Numbered from the stretch's first letter, positions 1 through 13,385 are shown. The stretch: DNA of 64,000 bases from Paramecium tetraurelia (GCF_000165425.1 NW_001799640.1:133825-197824); one strand, 5' to 3'. The notes: a model not told the origin generated them from the letters alone. Numbers and translations are program-made.

Positions 1-441
1 AAATTATGGTAGACTCAACTTTTTAAAAATATCAAATCTGATAAAATTCAACTTCCTGAGATTCCACTTAAGCTTAGACAATAAGCAAAAGAGGATGAGG
101 TGATAGAGGATGAAAAAATCACTATAAATGTTCCTGCCATGAAAAGTCCAAGATTTTAATAATAAATTAAATAGAAAAATATCAATCTCATTGACAGTCA
201 ACCCTCAACTCCCAGAACAAAATAGATTAAAAAATATTCAACTTAAGAGTATGATCTATCATCTGATGCTTCATCGCCTGATTCTGCTAGAATGAGACCA
301 ACAATTGTGCTTAAAAACTCAACATAAAGTTCAGCCAAAGCACAAACTCCCAGAGCCCGACCCAGCAAACAGATTATTTTGTAAAGGTAGATGTCAAATC
401 AGCCAATTGAGGAAGTCAATGAAGAAGAAATCAAAGCATGA
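1..441 (+). CDS. C-terminal fragment of an unknown disordered protein (partial at left edge)
   Basis: Reading from base 1 in frame 1 with TAA/TAG as Gln gives 146 residues ending at TGA 439-441; the start lies outside the window. The sequence is rich in Gln, Lys, Ser and Pro, with acidic stretches such as EEVNEEEIKA at the end and Ser/Pro clusters (SSDASSPDSA). No domain, membrane segment or conserved motif is visible, so it looks intrinsically disordered, possibly the regulatory tail of a larger protein. I do not recognise it. The frame is supported by its length and plausible composition only. Confidence 0.55.
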
Positions 442-849
442 TCAAAATTGAAGTTAATTTGAATTATATATTGAAATTATATTGTTTATAAATTTAATTA
501 AAATTTAAGTTAAACCTATTGAAATAACCATAGTATATTCAGGTTAATTATCATTAATATTAAGCATTATTAATAAGAAAGTAATCGTTATTTATGAAAT
601 AAATAATATTTTGATTCATTATACTAATTAAACTATAAATTTTTACTTCAAAATCAAAAGTTGAATCTATATAATGAATAACTTTATGTCCCTAATTTTG
701 GAATTTTAAACTAGTGGACATACAAATTTATTAGAAAATGAATATCTATAATTATCTTTAATTAATACATATAATAAATTTAAAATTATGAAATCAGAAA
801 ATAAAAGAAACATATAAAATGAATAAATGTTATATTTTGATTAGAATAA
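442..849. other. Intergenic region, no gene seen
   Basis: Very AT-rich spacer between the tail of the left-edge gene and the 3' end of the convergent Rab gene. No RNA gene, repeat or credible spliced frame was seen. Confidence 0.6.
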
Positions 850-1615
<766 letters not shown>

Positions 1616-3085
1616 TTATGATTTTTTTCTATATTTTAAATATTTAAATATTTAATTATCATTCCAAGGAACATTTATACATCCCAAAATCACATCAATC
1701 CTACATCACTTCCACCTCATGTACATTAATCTATGAAAACATCCACTCCTCTAAACGTAATATCAAATATTTCTAAGAAATTTGAAAAATTTATTGAATT
1801 ATCACCAAAAATAAATAGCCTAAATAATTTTTGATAGTGATTTCTTAGTAAATATCACATAAATCATTTCTCTAAGAGTTCCTATTTAAGAAGAAATTGT
1901 GTTTAAAACCTAATTATAAATATGTCTACAACATTATTAGTAAAGTTCTCAATGGTTTAAACATCTTTACGAAAGAGAAAAGTTCAATATAATAGGATCT
2001 TTTAATCAAAATTTTGATTACAATATATTCATTGATAAATAATCCTTGATTTTTTATGATGAAGAGTCTATAAAGATATGAGTTACCTAAATAAAGGTAA
2101 GTATTAAAGAGTTTGCTAAGAAATTAACTAGAAATAATATTTAACATTAAAATTATAAACAATTACAATTATTACTAGGTTACACTTTAAATAATTTTAT
2201 AGTTTAACTTCAAACATTTAATTAATTGAGATGTTATGACAGATTGTGCATTAAAGTTATCATATCAATATCAGCTTTATAAGAAGGATGGGTATATCTC
2301 AATGGTGTCTTATGAATGATAAAATCCACTAAATCATATTCTCACACTTTTTTTGCTCTTTTTTCATTCATAAATGAGTTATTTTATATTAATGACCATA
2401 TTTAAAACTTTATTTCGCTTTAGCGTTAGTAACTTAAGTAAAGAAAGATAAAATGTAAAGACTATTGTTAAAAAATAAGATATCAACTTGTTAATTCTTA
2501 AGTACATGAGTTATCATACATATTATTATTTAAAGCATTCAAATCTATCTCAAGCCGATAGGAAAATAGAAGATAAGCTTGAAAATTAGAATTAAAAACA
2601 AAGGGAAAGTTTTTAATTAAAAATTAAATAAAAATTTACTGTGGAATTTGAATGAGAATTCAAGAATTTAACATGCATAGGATCTGATATTTTTATAACA
2701 ACAGCAGAGAGTAAATCGTTTATTAATTCATAACAATCTGAAAATTAAAAAAGTTGTTTTGAATTAAAAATCCTATTTAAAATATTCCTATTTAATAAGA
2801 ATGAAATAAAATGTAAAGTAGATGATATAATAAAATAAATGTCGATTTATAAGAAGTTTGTAAATAGAAATCCACATTTATAAGAGAAAATGAAGGATGA
2901 TTAATAAATTCTATATTTCTGTATCAGCAATAGTAATCTTTAACCATTTCAATCACTAGCTATTCTAAGCTATATTTATTTGTATTAAAATTTATAAAAT
3001 AATAACAATGATAAAAGGTTTATATCTTCATTTACAATATAATTAAGTTTATTATGACTTATTATATAAATTATTATCAGAATCT
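1616..3085. other. Long gene-poor region upstream of Rab and TauE-like gene
   Basis: About 1.5 kb that must hold the divergent promoters of the Rab gene (minus) and the TauE/SafE-like gene (plus). Short coding-like stretches occur (for example around 2253-2325 and from ATG 2506), but each meets TGA quickly and no GT-AG intron joins them. They may be chance open frames or decayed gene pieces. Confidence 0.5.
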
Positions 3086-4580
3086 ATGAGTTCGTTTTCA
3101 TGTTCATAAGGACATTTCACTCTTTTCCAAGGTAAAAGTACACTTGGTTGCACTAATTCAACAAATTTTTGCGGGAAATTTTCTTCGTGTGTCTAGGTTA
3201 GTAGTGCAAATGGGCAAGCAATAAATGGATGTTGCAGAGAAGATTATCTATATCCTAGTATAGCCAATATCGTAGTGTATATACTGATTATCCCAATCAT
3301 AGGGATTGGCAGTCTGGGAGCTTTAGGAGGTAAGATTGGAGAATTGAATATTAGGTGGTGTGGTCAAAAGGCCATTTCTGGAGGCTGTTTTAAATTTCAA
3401 TTCTGGTCCTTCAGGTAATATAACTGCATGCTTGATGTTTGGAGCCCAACTAGTTAATTAGATAATAATCACATTCTAGAAGTATTACATTATGGAATTT
3501 AAGACATCCATACCATCCTCAGTGTCCAGCTGTCAATTATGAAGTCGGAATGATTTATGCTTTGGCTATTCCTCTTTCTATGCAATTCGGAGAAGAATTA
3601 GCAAGTTATATGCCGTTACTACCAGTTTTAACGATATAGATGATGTTTTTTATTGTCATTCTTCCAATTTGTTTATTATATGCAAAAAGACAAGAAGTTG
3701 TTGAATAAGAATTGGATGAAGATTACACTGACTCTCACATTTCTATGGCATCAGCTTTTAAAGGCTCAATCTAAGATGAAGCATAAGCAGCATTAGTGTA
3801 TAAATAATTTTTGGATGAATCTCATTAAATCCTTCCTCTCATTCCTGTACTTATTGCCTTTGGTAGTTTTGCAGCTAACGAAGCAGTGATTCTATCAAGA
3901 TCGACTCTTAGTTAAAATTCGCCTTATTTTCAAACCAACGAATAAGACCCAAATCCTAAATTAAGTCCATGCAATGTTTGGAATTTCTATATGATGATCC
4001 TCTTGTTTGCAGTGAATATTTTGATAACTGGAACTACATTATTGGTATACAGAAAAAAAGAAGAAATAAAGGACACTGTCAGATATAAAATGAAGGAAAG
4101 ATATTTTACACCAACCAGAAGATTTTTTAAAATCTATGGAGCTGGATGTGCAACCGGTTTTATTGCTGGGTTTTTGGGAATGGCAGCAGGTTTAACCATG
4201 TTTGTAACGATGGTTTAATTTGGTCTGGTTGCAGCTTCTGCAGGAGCAACAGCAAGATTATGGTTATTTTATTGTATGCTTACAAGTTTTTGTATCATTC
4301 ATGGTCAGCGATTCTGGAATGCCAATTGGTGATTAATTCTTCTTCTACGGAATTGGGGTATAATATCATATTACTAATTCATTAGATTGTTGGTGTACTG
4401 GTCTTCACAAACTTAGGTTATTATTACATAAACAAATACAAAATTGGTCATATTTTATTTTATATTGATTTTGCCATTGTCGTTTTAAATATTGCTGGCA
4501 ACATTGCATGGGGAATAGAATAAACTGATAGATAGGGTTTTTATTCCATTGTAAATATATCTAATTCCTGTAGAGATTGA
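3086..4580 (+). CDS. TauE/SafE-like multi-pass membrane transporter, copy A, with an apparent frameshift
   Basis: A multi-pass membrane protein resembling the TauE/SafE anion/sulfite exporter family, paired with a paralogue at 24883-26426. Introns at 3330-3354, 3482-3503 and 4358-4385 are at or near equivalent positions in the paralogue. Shared landmarks are GCCR near the start, IGALGALG, GVVKRP, the WNFYM helix, GFFGMAAGL-like glycine helix and the end IAGN(I/L)AWGIE. After splicing, 1,420 nt remain, one more than a multiple of three. The reading frame slips by one base near 4255, after GLVAASAGATA; the paralogue reads GLISAVAGGTANF straight through. A 34-nt GT-AG segment could hide the break but would delete this conserved helix. 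Either a pseudogene mutation or a sequence error. Substrate unknown. Confidence 0.75.
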
Positions 4581-5072
4581 TTATTATTTATTTATCAACA
4601 ATAAGTTATTATAATTATTTAATTAATTTATAAGACTTTTTGTGAACTAGTGTTGAATTATTTTATAATACAAAAACTATTTCTATTTTCTTTAATTCCT
4701 TATTATCATGATTCAAGAAAAGAATAAAATTGAGCTTAACTATCTTATAATCTTATTGCAAAGGAAGAATAATAATGTTAGATTTTCATTAGATATATTT
4801 ATATGATAGTACTATTATTATGAATAAGGTACATAAAGATTTAAACCAAATAGCCAAATATTATTGGGATGCTTACAAATTTATCGACTTAAAGTCTAAA
4901 GAATAGAAAAAATAAAATATTCAGATTTGGAGAAGTGACAATTTATGTTACCAAATAGAAATCATAATAAATATTGAGGGTTTTTAATCATAAATTGCTT
5001 ATAGAAAGTAAAGAATGAAAACCATAGATGGAAACGATATTTGATTGATGACTTACTTTATTTATATTATTA
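4581..5072. other. Intergenic region with a weak possible small gene
   Basis: A frame from ATG 4708 can be spliced (33-nt and 24-nt GT-AG introns) to a 70-residue product ending at TGA 4975-4977, but it has no recognisable motif and could be chance. The rest is AT-rich spacer upstream of the OB-fold gene. Confidence 0.35.
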
Positions 5073-5898
5073 ATGAATTTTAATATTAAGCGGGTGTTTT
5101 CTAATCAATTAAGCGAATAAAATCAATTGGTTATTGTTTTTGGATAAGTCATAAATTGCTTGAAAATGACTTCTCAGCAATATTGCATTACTATCACAGA
5201 TAACTTTGGTAATCTAGAGTTTTGGTGGCATCATGACATTTCAATTGGAATTTATGTTGAAGTTTTGGGTACATATTAGTAGAAGATTTTTAATGATATT
5301 AAATTTAATAAGATATATGCCAAAAGAATCAGTATTCAATTATAATAATTAGAAATATTTGACTCATCCAATAACTATATGTTATGTTTTTTGGAAACCA
5401 TTTTCGAGTAAAAGAAAGAGGAAAAATAGGAGAAACAGTTATAATTTCAGAATCAAATTTTAGTTGTAAACCACTCTTAAGAGCTCACAACTGAAATAGC
5501 AGTTTACTACTTAAAATTAATTGGAGGCAAATATTTAAAGAATTATGAAATGAAAGATGATTATATAGTTAATTTTAAAGGGGAGGAATTTGAGGACATG
5601 ATATATTCAAAAGAGGAACTGAAGATGTCAATTCAAATTTTGCAAAGTGTTGGTATTTTTAATGGAAATGTTGTGTGTAAATAAGAGTTTTTTAACATGA
5701 TTAACTTAGTTAAGAGTGTTTTAAGTGATGGGAAAGCACTCAGTATTAAGGAATGCACTAAAAAAATAAATGATTATTATTTATTTAAAGGATATTAATT
5801 GTTTACAGAAGAGATATCTGTTTGCATTTTTAATTTATTTCTCTTGAATTATATATGCATTTAGGATTCAAGTAATACAATAATGATTAGAAAAATGA
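5073..5898 (+). CDS. OB-fold protein, RPA2- or Stn1-like
   Basis: Probable single-stranded-DNA-binding subunit. The first ~110 residues fit the RPA32/Stn1 OB-fold pattern: a first strand LVIVFGQVINC, a D-x-x-G turn (TITDNFGNLEFWW), then YVEVLGTYQQK and a following KIYAKRISI strand. A Gln/Glu-rich linker and a helical C-terminal region (about residues 160-265) could be the winged-helix domain seen in RPA2 and Stn1. With a 19-nt intron (5872-5890) the protein is 268 residues; without it the frame runs to TGA 5981 and would overlap the convergent neighbour, so I prefer the spliced end. The family call rests on pattern matching, and RPA2 versus Stn1 cannot be decided by eye. Confidence 0.55.
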
Positions 5899-5952
5899 TG
5901 ACTACTAAATGGATTTATTAAAAATAATAATAATAATTTATGATTGTTTATA

Positions 5953-8900
5953 TCATTCTTCATTTTCTTAGATTAAATTGACAGATCCTTCGACTTATAA
6001 GAATGTTCCACCACCCTTGATGATTCTGCCTGAGTTAAATCCTTGATTTGCGAGTAGAGCTGACAAGATTCTATCAGGAGGAGGTGCAGGATCAACTGGC
6101 CACTCTCTTGGTTCTGGACTTGTAGTAAATGCACCATCGCCGATACCCAAATACCAATCAAAGGCTTCACCCTAAAGAAATGAGAATGATCAATACATCA
6201 AATTGTTTGCCATAGCCATCCTCAGAGAAGAACACACTCAAATAATTTGGAACAAAGTGATAGATCTCCTCAAACAGATAGGAGTTGGCTGTTTGATCTA
6301 TTTAACGAATATAAGCATAGGCTTATTTAAGATGGAAGGAATATCCAAAGTAGAAGTATGTCCATTTACCCCAATATTTGCCAATTTCAAATTTCTTGTC
6401 GACTAAAGATATAAATATAAATAATTACTTGAGCCAACATCATCATCTATAGTTTCAATGTCTCCCATAATCATAAGTACTGAAATACCAGACACCCTTT
6501 ATCAATGAAGATGGACAGAGTTCTATCTCCTGCATTGTCATTATCAGCTTGGATATCTGGAGTATTTTATGTGACTCTGACAAGTGAAGTCCAATCAGTA
6601 ACATTCTTTAATTTATTACCCTTAGCAAATCCATAAACACTGTATTCAAAGACACCACTGTATTTCTCTTCATATGATTTGAACACTCTTTAAGTCATCT
6701 TGGCTTTTTCTACTTAGACTGGTTCATTATCTTATTTATCTTTGTATGGTGGATAAGGTCTGAATTTAGGAACAATAACGTTGAGTAAATCTTCACTTGA
6801 ATCAATATAACTGTTCTTGCCCAAAAATGCTCTTGGATCAAACAATTTACCTTAGAAGGCTGAATGTCCAAATTCTTTCTTTCCAATAACGAGTCTGGCA
6901 TAATCTCTCAATAACCAATGTTTAGCACTGTCAATTTCAACTCTCTTAACAACATTTTAATGAGTAAGATAAACATATCCAATACCCTTTGGTCCAGTTG
7001 GAATTCTCTTGTAGCAGAAATAGACGAAATTCCAATATCCTTCTAATTCCTTATCAAACTTAGTTCCTGTTGTGATCTCATTCTTATCAAGAACTGCATC
7101 ATAAGTGCTGAATTTGTATTCTCCTCTTCCTACAAATGCTGATACTGTTCTGTCTCCATTCTTTTAAGCATCTTCGTATTAAGCATTTGTTGTGAATCTA
7201 AATATGGAGTGGGATTCAGCTTTTTCTAATAAAATGAATGGATAGTTCATCAACCATCTAGTCCATAAACCAATACCATATTCATATATGGCTTCAATGT
7301 CAGATCCTGGGAAATTAGTCTATGTGAATTCAACATCCAATGCTGGTTTGTCATCTTTAGCATAAATCAAAGCATCAGCATCATTTTAAACATAGAATTC
7401 AAAGTAATTATTAAGTTTGTATGGGATCCAAGCTGGAAGATCAACCTCAACTTCAACCTTATCAACATAGTGCCAGCATTATGTGCTACCATAACAAGCA
7501 TGAACATGTCTAGATTTACCAATGAAATTCTTATTAATTCCATCCTTTCCGAAATATACAGCAAGGTATTTTGGAGAGAAGTGCAATACTTTCTTTAATA
7601 AACCACCTTTGCTAACATCTGGGAATCCAAAGAACCAACCAGCGTATTCATCTTGTCTGGAATATCCAACCCAAATGTACATCCAAATTCCTCTATATTC
7701 TCCTAAAGCAACGTTGGTATTTCTATTAAGATTGAAATCAGTATCAATAAATCCAATGTCATAGGTTCCAATTTCCATATCTCCACCTTTCTGAATAACT
7801 GATAATGTTCTATCTCCTAACAAATTAGCATCCTTCAAGAATCCTGGCTCATTATTGGTTAATCTGATAACTGTTTATGCCTCAGTATTCATCTAGACTT
7901 CCATAATATTTGAACCATCCATAGACTGAATATTATTCTGTTTCAATTGCTCCATCTTCATATAAAAAGGTATCATATGTTTCAGTATCTTTGTTATCAG
8001 CACCTTAGATTTCATAATCCTTTGTTCCTAATTCTTCGTCAACTGGGACCTTGTATTATTCAATCCATGTTTCATATTCAGCAATTTCATTAATAAATGA
8101 TCCTCTTCCAAATCTGACAACTGCATGAGCTATTCTACCATTGAATCCATAAACAGTAGATTTCCATTATCCAACATAGAATCTAACATAATTGTTAGCA
8201 GGATCAGCATCAAATGGATCGAAAACTGTTCTTTAAACTTACTTCAATTTGTTGAAATTAACATATCCAACAGCAATTTACTTCAATTTTGAATAACTGA
8301 AATAGATGTAATTCCAATATCCATCTAAATTCTTTCCATAATTAACAGGTCTTCCTGAACCAGCCCAGAATTCATAATTTCCTCTTCCAATATATACTGC
8401 AAATTCAGCTTCATCTTAATCTGTAAATCCTAATCTACCAACCAAAATACGCTCAGGTTTCTCATAAATTCTTTATGGGTTTGTAATGAAGAATTTAGTC
8501 CACATACCGAATCCATATTCATAAACACCATCTGTTACCCAATCTGGTTCATCATGAAGTAAAGTATCATATTCAGATTCTGTTTTGTGATTCAACCATT
8601 TAGGATCATATGTTTTCAATTATACTCCAGGCCATAACTTAATCTTGCCAGTCTTATAGTCATCGAAATCTATAGCAGATCCCCATGCACCCTTTCCAAA
8701 TCTGATTGTTGTGTAGGCTGTCTTTCCATGGAAGAAAAATTAATGTCCTTGTCCCAAATAAAGTGCCCAATATTTGGCTACAACATGCCCAACCTTTGAA
8801 TTGTTTTTCAACTTTGTCATCTGGCCATTCCATGTAGTATGTGAAATCTCCATGATTATATCCAAAGTATGCATATGTCCATAATTATTGTGATTCTTAA

Positions 8901-11499
8901 GCAATAACAACTTTTTCATCGATGTCACTGAACTTGTCCTTCTCTTCAACTGTATATGTAGAGAATTAATATTCATTTTATTCAGTTTACCATAATGAAA
9001 GTGCTTTCAATCCATGAGGAATTATTCCTACTTCTGGTTCGTTGGATGTAAATCTAAATATAACTTAATGAGCTCTTTCAGATCTTCTTACATATCTAAA
9101 CCAAGTGGATACTGAATATTCTCTGTATCCATCTAAATCCCATTTGAATTTAGGATCATCGATCAAACCATCATATTCAACTTTGTCATAGTATTATTTC
9201 TCCTAATATTCTAATTCAGGGTCTGTTGGAACAGTGTATTTGGTTTCAATCAAATTTTTCATCTCTTCCTCTGTCTCAACTAATGAATTCTTATTCAAGA
9301 CAACTCTAACATTGGTGATGACTCCGTTGAATCCTTTGAATCCCTTCCAAAGTCCAGATTGGAATTTAATAGTTTTAACAATAGCTGGTTGAGTAACTTT
9401 GAATGTGACACTCTTGATTACTTAAGTTCTACCCCAGTAAATATAACCATTGGCTTTTCCTTCTTTATATCCGAAATAGACATAAATCCATTCAGCATCC
9501 AAATATTTGCCATAATCTAATTATAATTCAGTCACAACTTCTCCTTCAAATACTTAGAAATTATAGAATCCTTCTCCAATAGTTGTTACTAATCTATTTG
9601 TGTCATCTCCACTCAAACCTCCAACAGCCAAGACTTCCTTCTTTTCTGCAATCTTAACCTTTCCATTGTATCTGAAATATGTCCATAATCCATAACTGTA
9701 TTCAACTGATGTTTTAATTCTGCTATCAGGTCCATCTTCAACATCTTTTTCCCAAGGTGATGTTTCTTATGTAACAACACTGTCAGTTCTCTTGTCTAAA
9801 GTGTAAACAAGTTATTCTAATTCTGGTTCTGGTTCATCTGGGAATTCTAATCTACCGAAATCGTCATCTTCTTCCTCTTCAACTAATTCCTCAACGATTT
9901 CTTCAACTATTTCTTCAACGATTTCCTCAACAATCTCTTCAACAATTTCTTCAACAATTTCTTCTACTGTTTCTTCTTATTCTTCTACTTTTTCATCATC
10001 TGGTGTTGGTTCTACAACAACTTCCTCTTCTGGTTCTTCTTCAACAATAACTTCTTCTTCTGGTTCAGGTTTAGGTTCTGGTTTAGGTTCTGGTTATGGT
10101 TGTGGTTTGGGTTCATCCTCATCATCTTCAACAATAATAATAATTGGTTGTTCTTAACATCCTGGATATCCACAACTTGGCTAATAAGCACTTGGACCAG
10201 TTGCTGCATCAATCAGTGTATCAATCAAATCTTCCAAAACGTCATCTCCACAACCATCTTCCTCTTCTGATTCCCATTCAAATTCCTCTTCTTCCTCTAC
10301 TTCTTCTTCTGATTCTTTTTCTGGTTCAGGTACTGGTTCACATTCTTTAGCCTTTTTGGCTTCTTCAGCTAATCTCTCAGCTTCTTCTGCTCTTTTTCTT
10401 GCCTCTTCAGCTGCCTCCTAAGCCTCTTTCAATCTTCTTTATGCTTCCTCGGCATCTAAGCACGCTTCTTCTTCCTTATTTTAGGCATTTTCCAAGACCT
10501 ATTATGATTCTGCTGCTTTTTCAGCTGCTTCTTATGCCTCTCTTGCATCTTTTTCAGCCTATGTTTCAGCTTCTTATTCAGCTGACTTAGCAGCATCTAA
10601 CTCTTGTTCTGCTTCACGTTCTAATTCCTCTGCTAATTCTAATTCCTTCTCGGCTTATTATTCTAATAATTCGGCTTCTTCTGGAGTGATATCTACTCTG
10701 TTCTTCAATTCTTCTAATTCTCTGGCTTCTTCTTCCTTTCTTCTTTCTTCTTCTGCTGCTGCTTCAGCTGCTGCTCTAGCTTCTTCTTCTGCTTATAATT
10801 TTGCATCCTCTTGTTCTTACTCTTTTCTTCTTTCCTCCTCTTCAGCTTTTGCATCAGCCTGTAATAATGGTGCCCAATAATCTTTGCATTGAGAGGTTTT
10901 TTCATTGACTCTAGTGGCAAGATCATAGAGTTAATCAATTTCAATAGGAATAGTATTTAGTTATAATTAGATTTCTGTTATTTGTTGAATCAACTCAGAG
11001 ATCTTAGTTGCAATGGTTTGAGCCAATTACAATTTGTCTTCATCACCTAACAAATAGATTTTTGATTAATACTCTTTGCTTTATTGAGGACTTCCAAATA
11101 TCCCAAAATATCGTTAATATCATACCAGGATGAAGTAGATTCAATTTGAGATAGTGATTTGAAATGCTTTGAGATCTAATGATGCAACTATTTGACTTGA
11201 ATAAACGATCCTCCCTGAATATGTTAGACAGTTAGCAAAACTCTATCCACCAATGCTTTGACCATAGCCAAAACCTACAAATCTCCATCAAATCCATCCT
11301 TGTGTTTCACGATGTCTATCCATTAATCAATGTCATGCTATGCTCCCAACTACTCTTTATAGCTTGGACTTTCACAAGTCCATCCAGAGGGATCAATAGA
11401 TAAAATTGACTCCAAAGGGGTTATCTACGTCCTTGCAGACGTCTTGAACTGTAAAGACACGCTGACTAGCAGCCATGCCACTAGCAATTGCTTTAACAT
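5953..11499 (-). CDS. Giant secreted protein: coiled coil, acidic repeats and six LamG/lectin-like modules
   Basis: Six introns (11047-11072, 8794-8812, 7871-7898, 6462-6493, 6403-6428, 6172-6196) leave 5,391 nt, a 1,796-residue protein. It starts with a signal peptide, MLKQLLVAWLLVSVSLQF. Order: helical region to ~200; Ala/Glu/Arg coiled coil ~200-375; acidic stretch; Pro-Glu tract ~455-478; IVEE heptads ~500-530; then six modules of roughly 200 residues to the end. Each module opens with an aromatic signature (YGLWTYF, VSTWFRY, GMWTKFF, VYGWFKY, GLWTRWL, VYGFAKG), then a GDRT-like turn and W-x-Y-x-Y-F-x-Y strands. This pattern suggests a concanavalin A/LamG-type beta sandwich. Likely extracellular or in a secretory/cortical store; function unknown. 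The 19-nt intron and the CAG acceptor at 7871 are the weaker splice calls. Confidence 0.8.
9880..9975 (-). repeat. In-gene repeat encoding IVEE units
   Basis: Tandem near-repeats of GTTGAAGAAATT (minus strand) encode EEIVEEIVEEIVEE within the giant secreted protein. The third bases vary (GAA/GAG, ATT/ATC/ATA), so the protein repeat is older than any recent DNA slippage, or is under protein-level selection. Confidence 0.85.
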
Positions 11500-11547
11500 A
11501 AATATATTTATAATCCGTTTTTTATATATTGATTAGAATATATACAA

Positions 11548-13385
11548 TCAGAATTCCTGAATCGAATTTAATTACACGATTGGAACCTGATCAAAGTATT
11601 CAGAGTAGTGCTTGGCCAAACTTGATGTTGTTAGTATATTGTCCTTAGGATAAAATGAAATTATAGGCAAGAGATGATAATTCTCTTCAAGAGCATTAAA
11701 TATTTAAAACTCCATAAAGTTTCTATTCATTCTGTTTTGTTTAAGAGTCAATTTATCATGTGGTCCAATCTTCCTGATAATCAACAATGATATAGGCAAT
11801 AGCAAGTCAAAAGCCTTTTAACTATTATGTTTCAACTCTCCGATGGTTTAAGGATTGATAATGGGTAAACTATTTATTGCAGCTTTACTCAAATGATGAC
11901 CTTCATAATCAATCCTTATTTTAATTGACATCTATTGATTAGATTCATCTTTTTCTTAAACCAAAGTGATATGCACATAATTAGGATGACTATTTTTTGA
12001 TCCTGATTGCTTCTCTAAAATAAAAAAAAATAGGTTTAAAAATAATTGCTTCAGCTATCTCTAGTCCTGTCTTACATAAGTATCCGGAATTTTACAATCT
12101 ATTGTGAAAAATATCCCTTTATCATCTCCAAAATATCTGACTACATGTTACTAAATCTACTCAATAAATTCTTTAATGTCAAATTTCTGAATTAAACAGC
12201 GTTAAAATTCTTTGTTTATGCTAAAGTAATCCTGAATATTTGAAAAATCATTATAGCATTTCAATAAATTGCTATTTACTTTTCTTAATAATTTATTAAT
12301 GAATACAATATTTTTAATTTTCTATTTGTTATTATAAATCCATTAGAAAGAAATTAAACTTGGTTTTACATATTCTCTAAACACATCTCCAATCTAATCT
12401 AATGCCTTCATTGCTATCTTATTTCTTAAATTAAGTTGATCAATAACATTATCCTTCTTATTTTCAATCAATAACACTAAAGCACATGGCTTTTCTTAAT
12501 ATATTTTCACTACCTTAATTGTGTAGCTTTCTTGATATAGAAATCCCTTCAATAAATATGAATTATTTGATTCTGATTAATGAATTAAATGCATGATGTA
12601 TTTCTTTTTATTAGTAAATTCATAAAACAAAAAATTCTCTAGTGTCATGTTAGCCTAATTTTCCAACACCTCTTGTGATGTAAATTAAGTAAATCTTCTC
12701 TTTGAGTCATATGATGAGACTTTTGTGTTTCTTATTTTGTCAATAAACTCATCCTGAATCTACTCTGTAATTTGCTACTACCTATTCTTTTACATTAAGA
12801 TCAACTTGTTCTTGGGAGGATTATAACTGATGATAAAACTTTCAATGTCATTATAAGTTTGTATGTTATCTTCTAAAATTTTTTAAGTATTTGCTTAAAT
12901 AAATACTTTCCTCCTGAAATTTTCAAAACAATAACAATAGTGTATGTATATACATAATTCAAAAATATGCAAAACTACTTATTCCCACAATTAAATATTT
13001 GGATTTCTAAATATCGTAATTTGAAATGTGAAAATTACTACAAGGATCAATTGCTTCTTGGAATAGCTTAGTGTGTTCATTAAACTATTTATTTTAAACT
13101 AATTCATACGCCAAAATTGTTAAAGCTTGAAAATATCCATCCAAAGAATATGTCTAGAGTTACAACTCCTTCTTTTAAAATACTGAATTATAGGGGAAGA
13201 AAAAGTTATACAAGACTAACGACATAAACAGTAATAAGTCTTTAAAGTATCTGTTGGATGAGGAAGTACATTTGAGGTTTAACGCATAAAGTAAACTACA
13301 TAATAGTAGCACTGTTAATAAGAGCCAATCCTCTCTCATGATTTTTATTGAAATCTGAAATACTACCAAAGGCAAAACGATCCAT
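11548..13385 (-). CDS. Multi-pass membrane protein with a degenerate histidine-kinase-like tail
   Basis: Starts MDRFAFGSISDFNKN. Hydrophobic helices follow (YFLIQQILQRLITVYVVSLV, then VVTLDIFFGWIFSSF), a 25-nt intron, and a further helix before FRRKVFIQANT. The cytoplasmic part (~450 residues) contains DQRQLKQLFLNLFFFIL, which resembles the N-box of GHKL ATPases (RLKQILLNL), followed by YVHITLVQEKDE and IKIRIDYEG in the place of the beta-strands that end in DxGxG; the Asp/Gly motifs are missing. So it may be an inactive sensor-kinase relative; this is inference. One frame step is unresolved near 12961-12965: either one extra T in a five-T run, or a 53-nt intron in place of the 25-nt one. Confidence 0.6.

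Noticed and set aside
2506-3060. Coding-like frame starting at ATG 2506
   Set aside because: Interrupted by TGA after about 49 codons with no suitable intron, and no family match; kept only as a note in the region entry.
6462-6493. Apparent double frameshift in the giant secreted protein
   Set aside because: A 32-nt GT-AG intron here restores the frame, and the whole gene then divides exactly into codons.
10012-10944. Several Leu/Ser/Lys-rich open frames on both strands
   Set aside because: They are frame shadows of the Ala/Glu coiled coil and acidic tracts of the giant secreted protein.
11548-13385. A second frame break near 12005-12020 in the membrane protein
   Set aside because: On recount the run has nine A (minus strand nine T), which keeps the frame open; only the step near 12961 remains.
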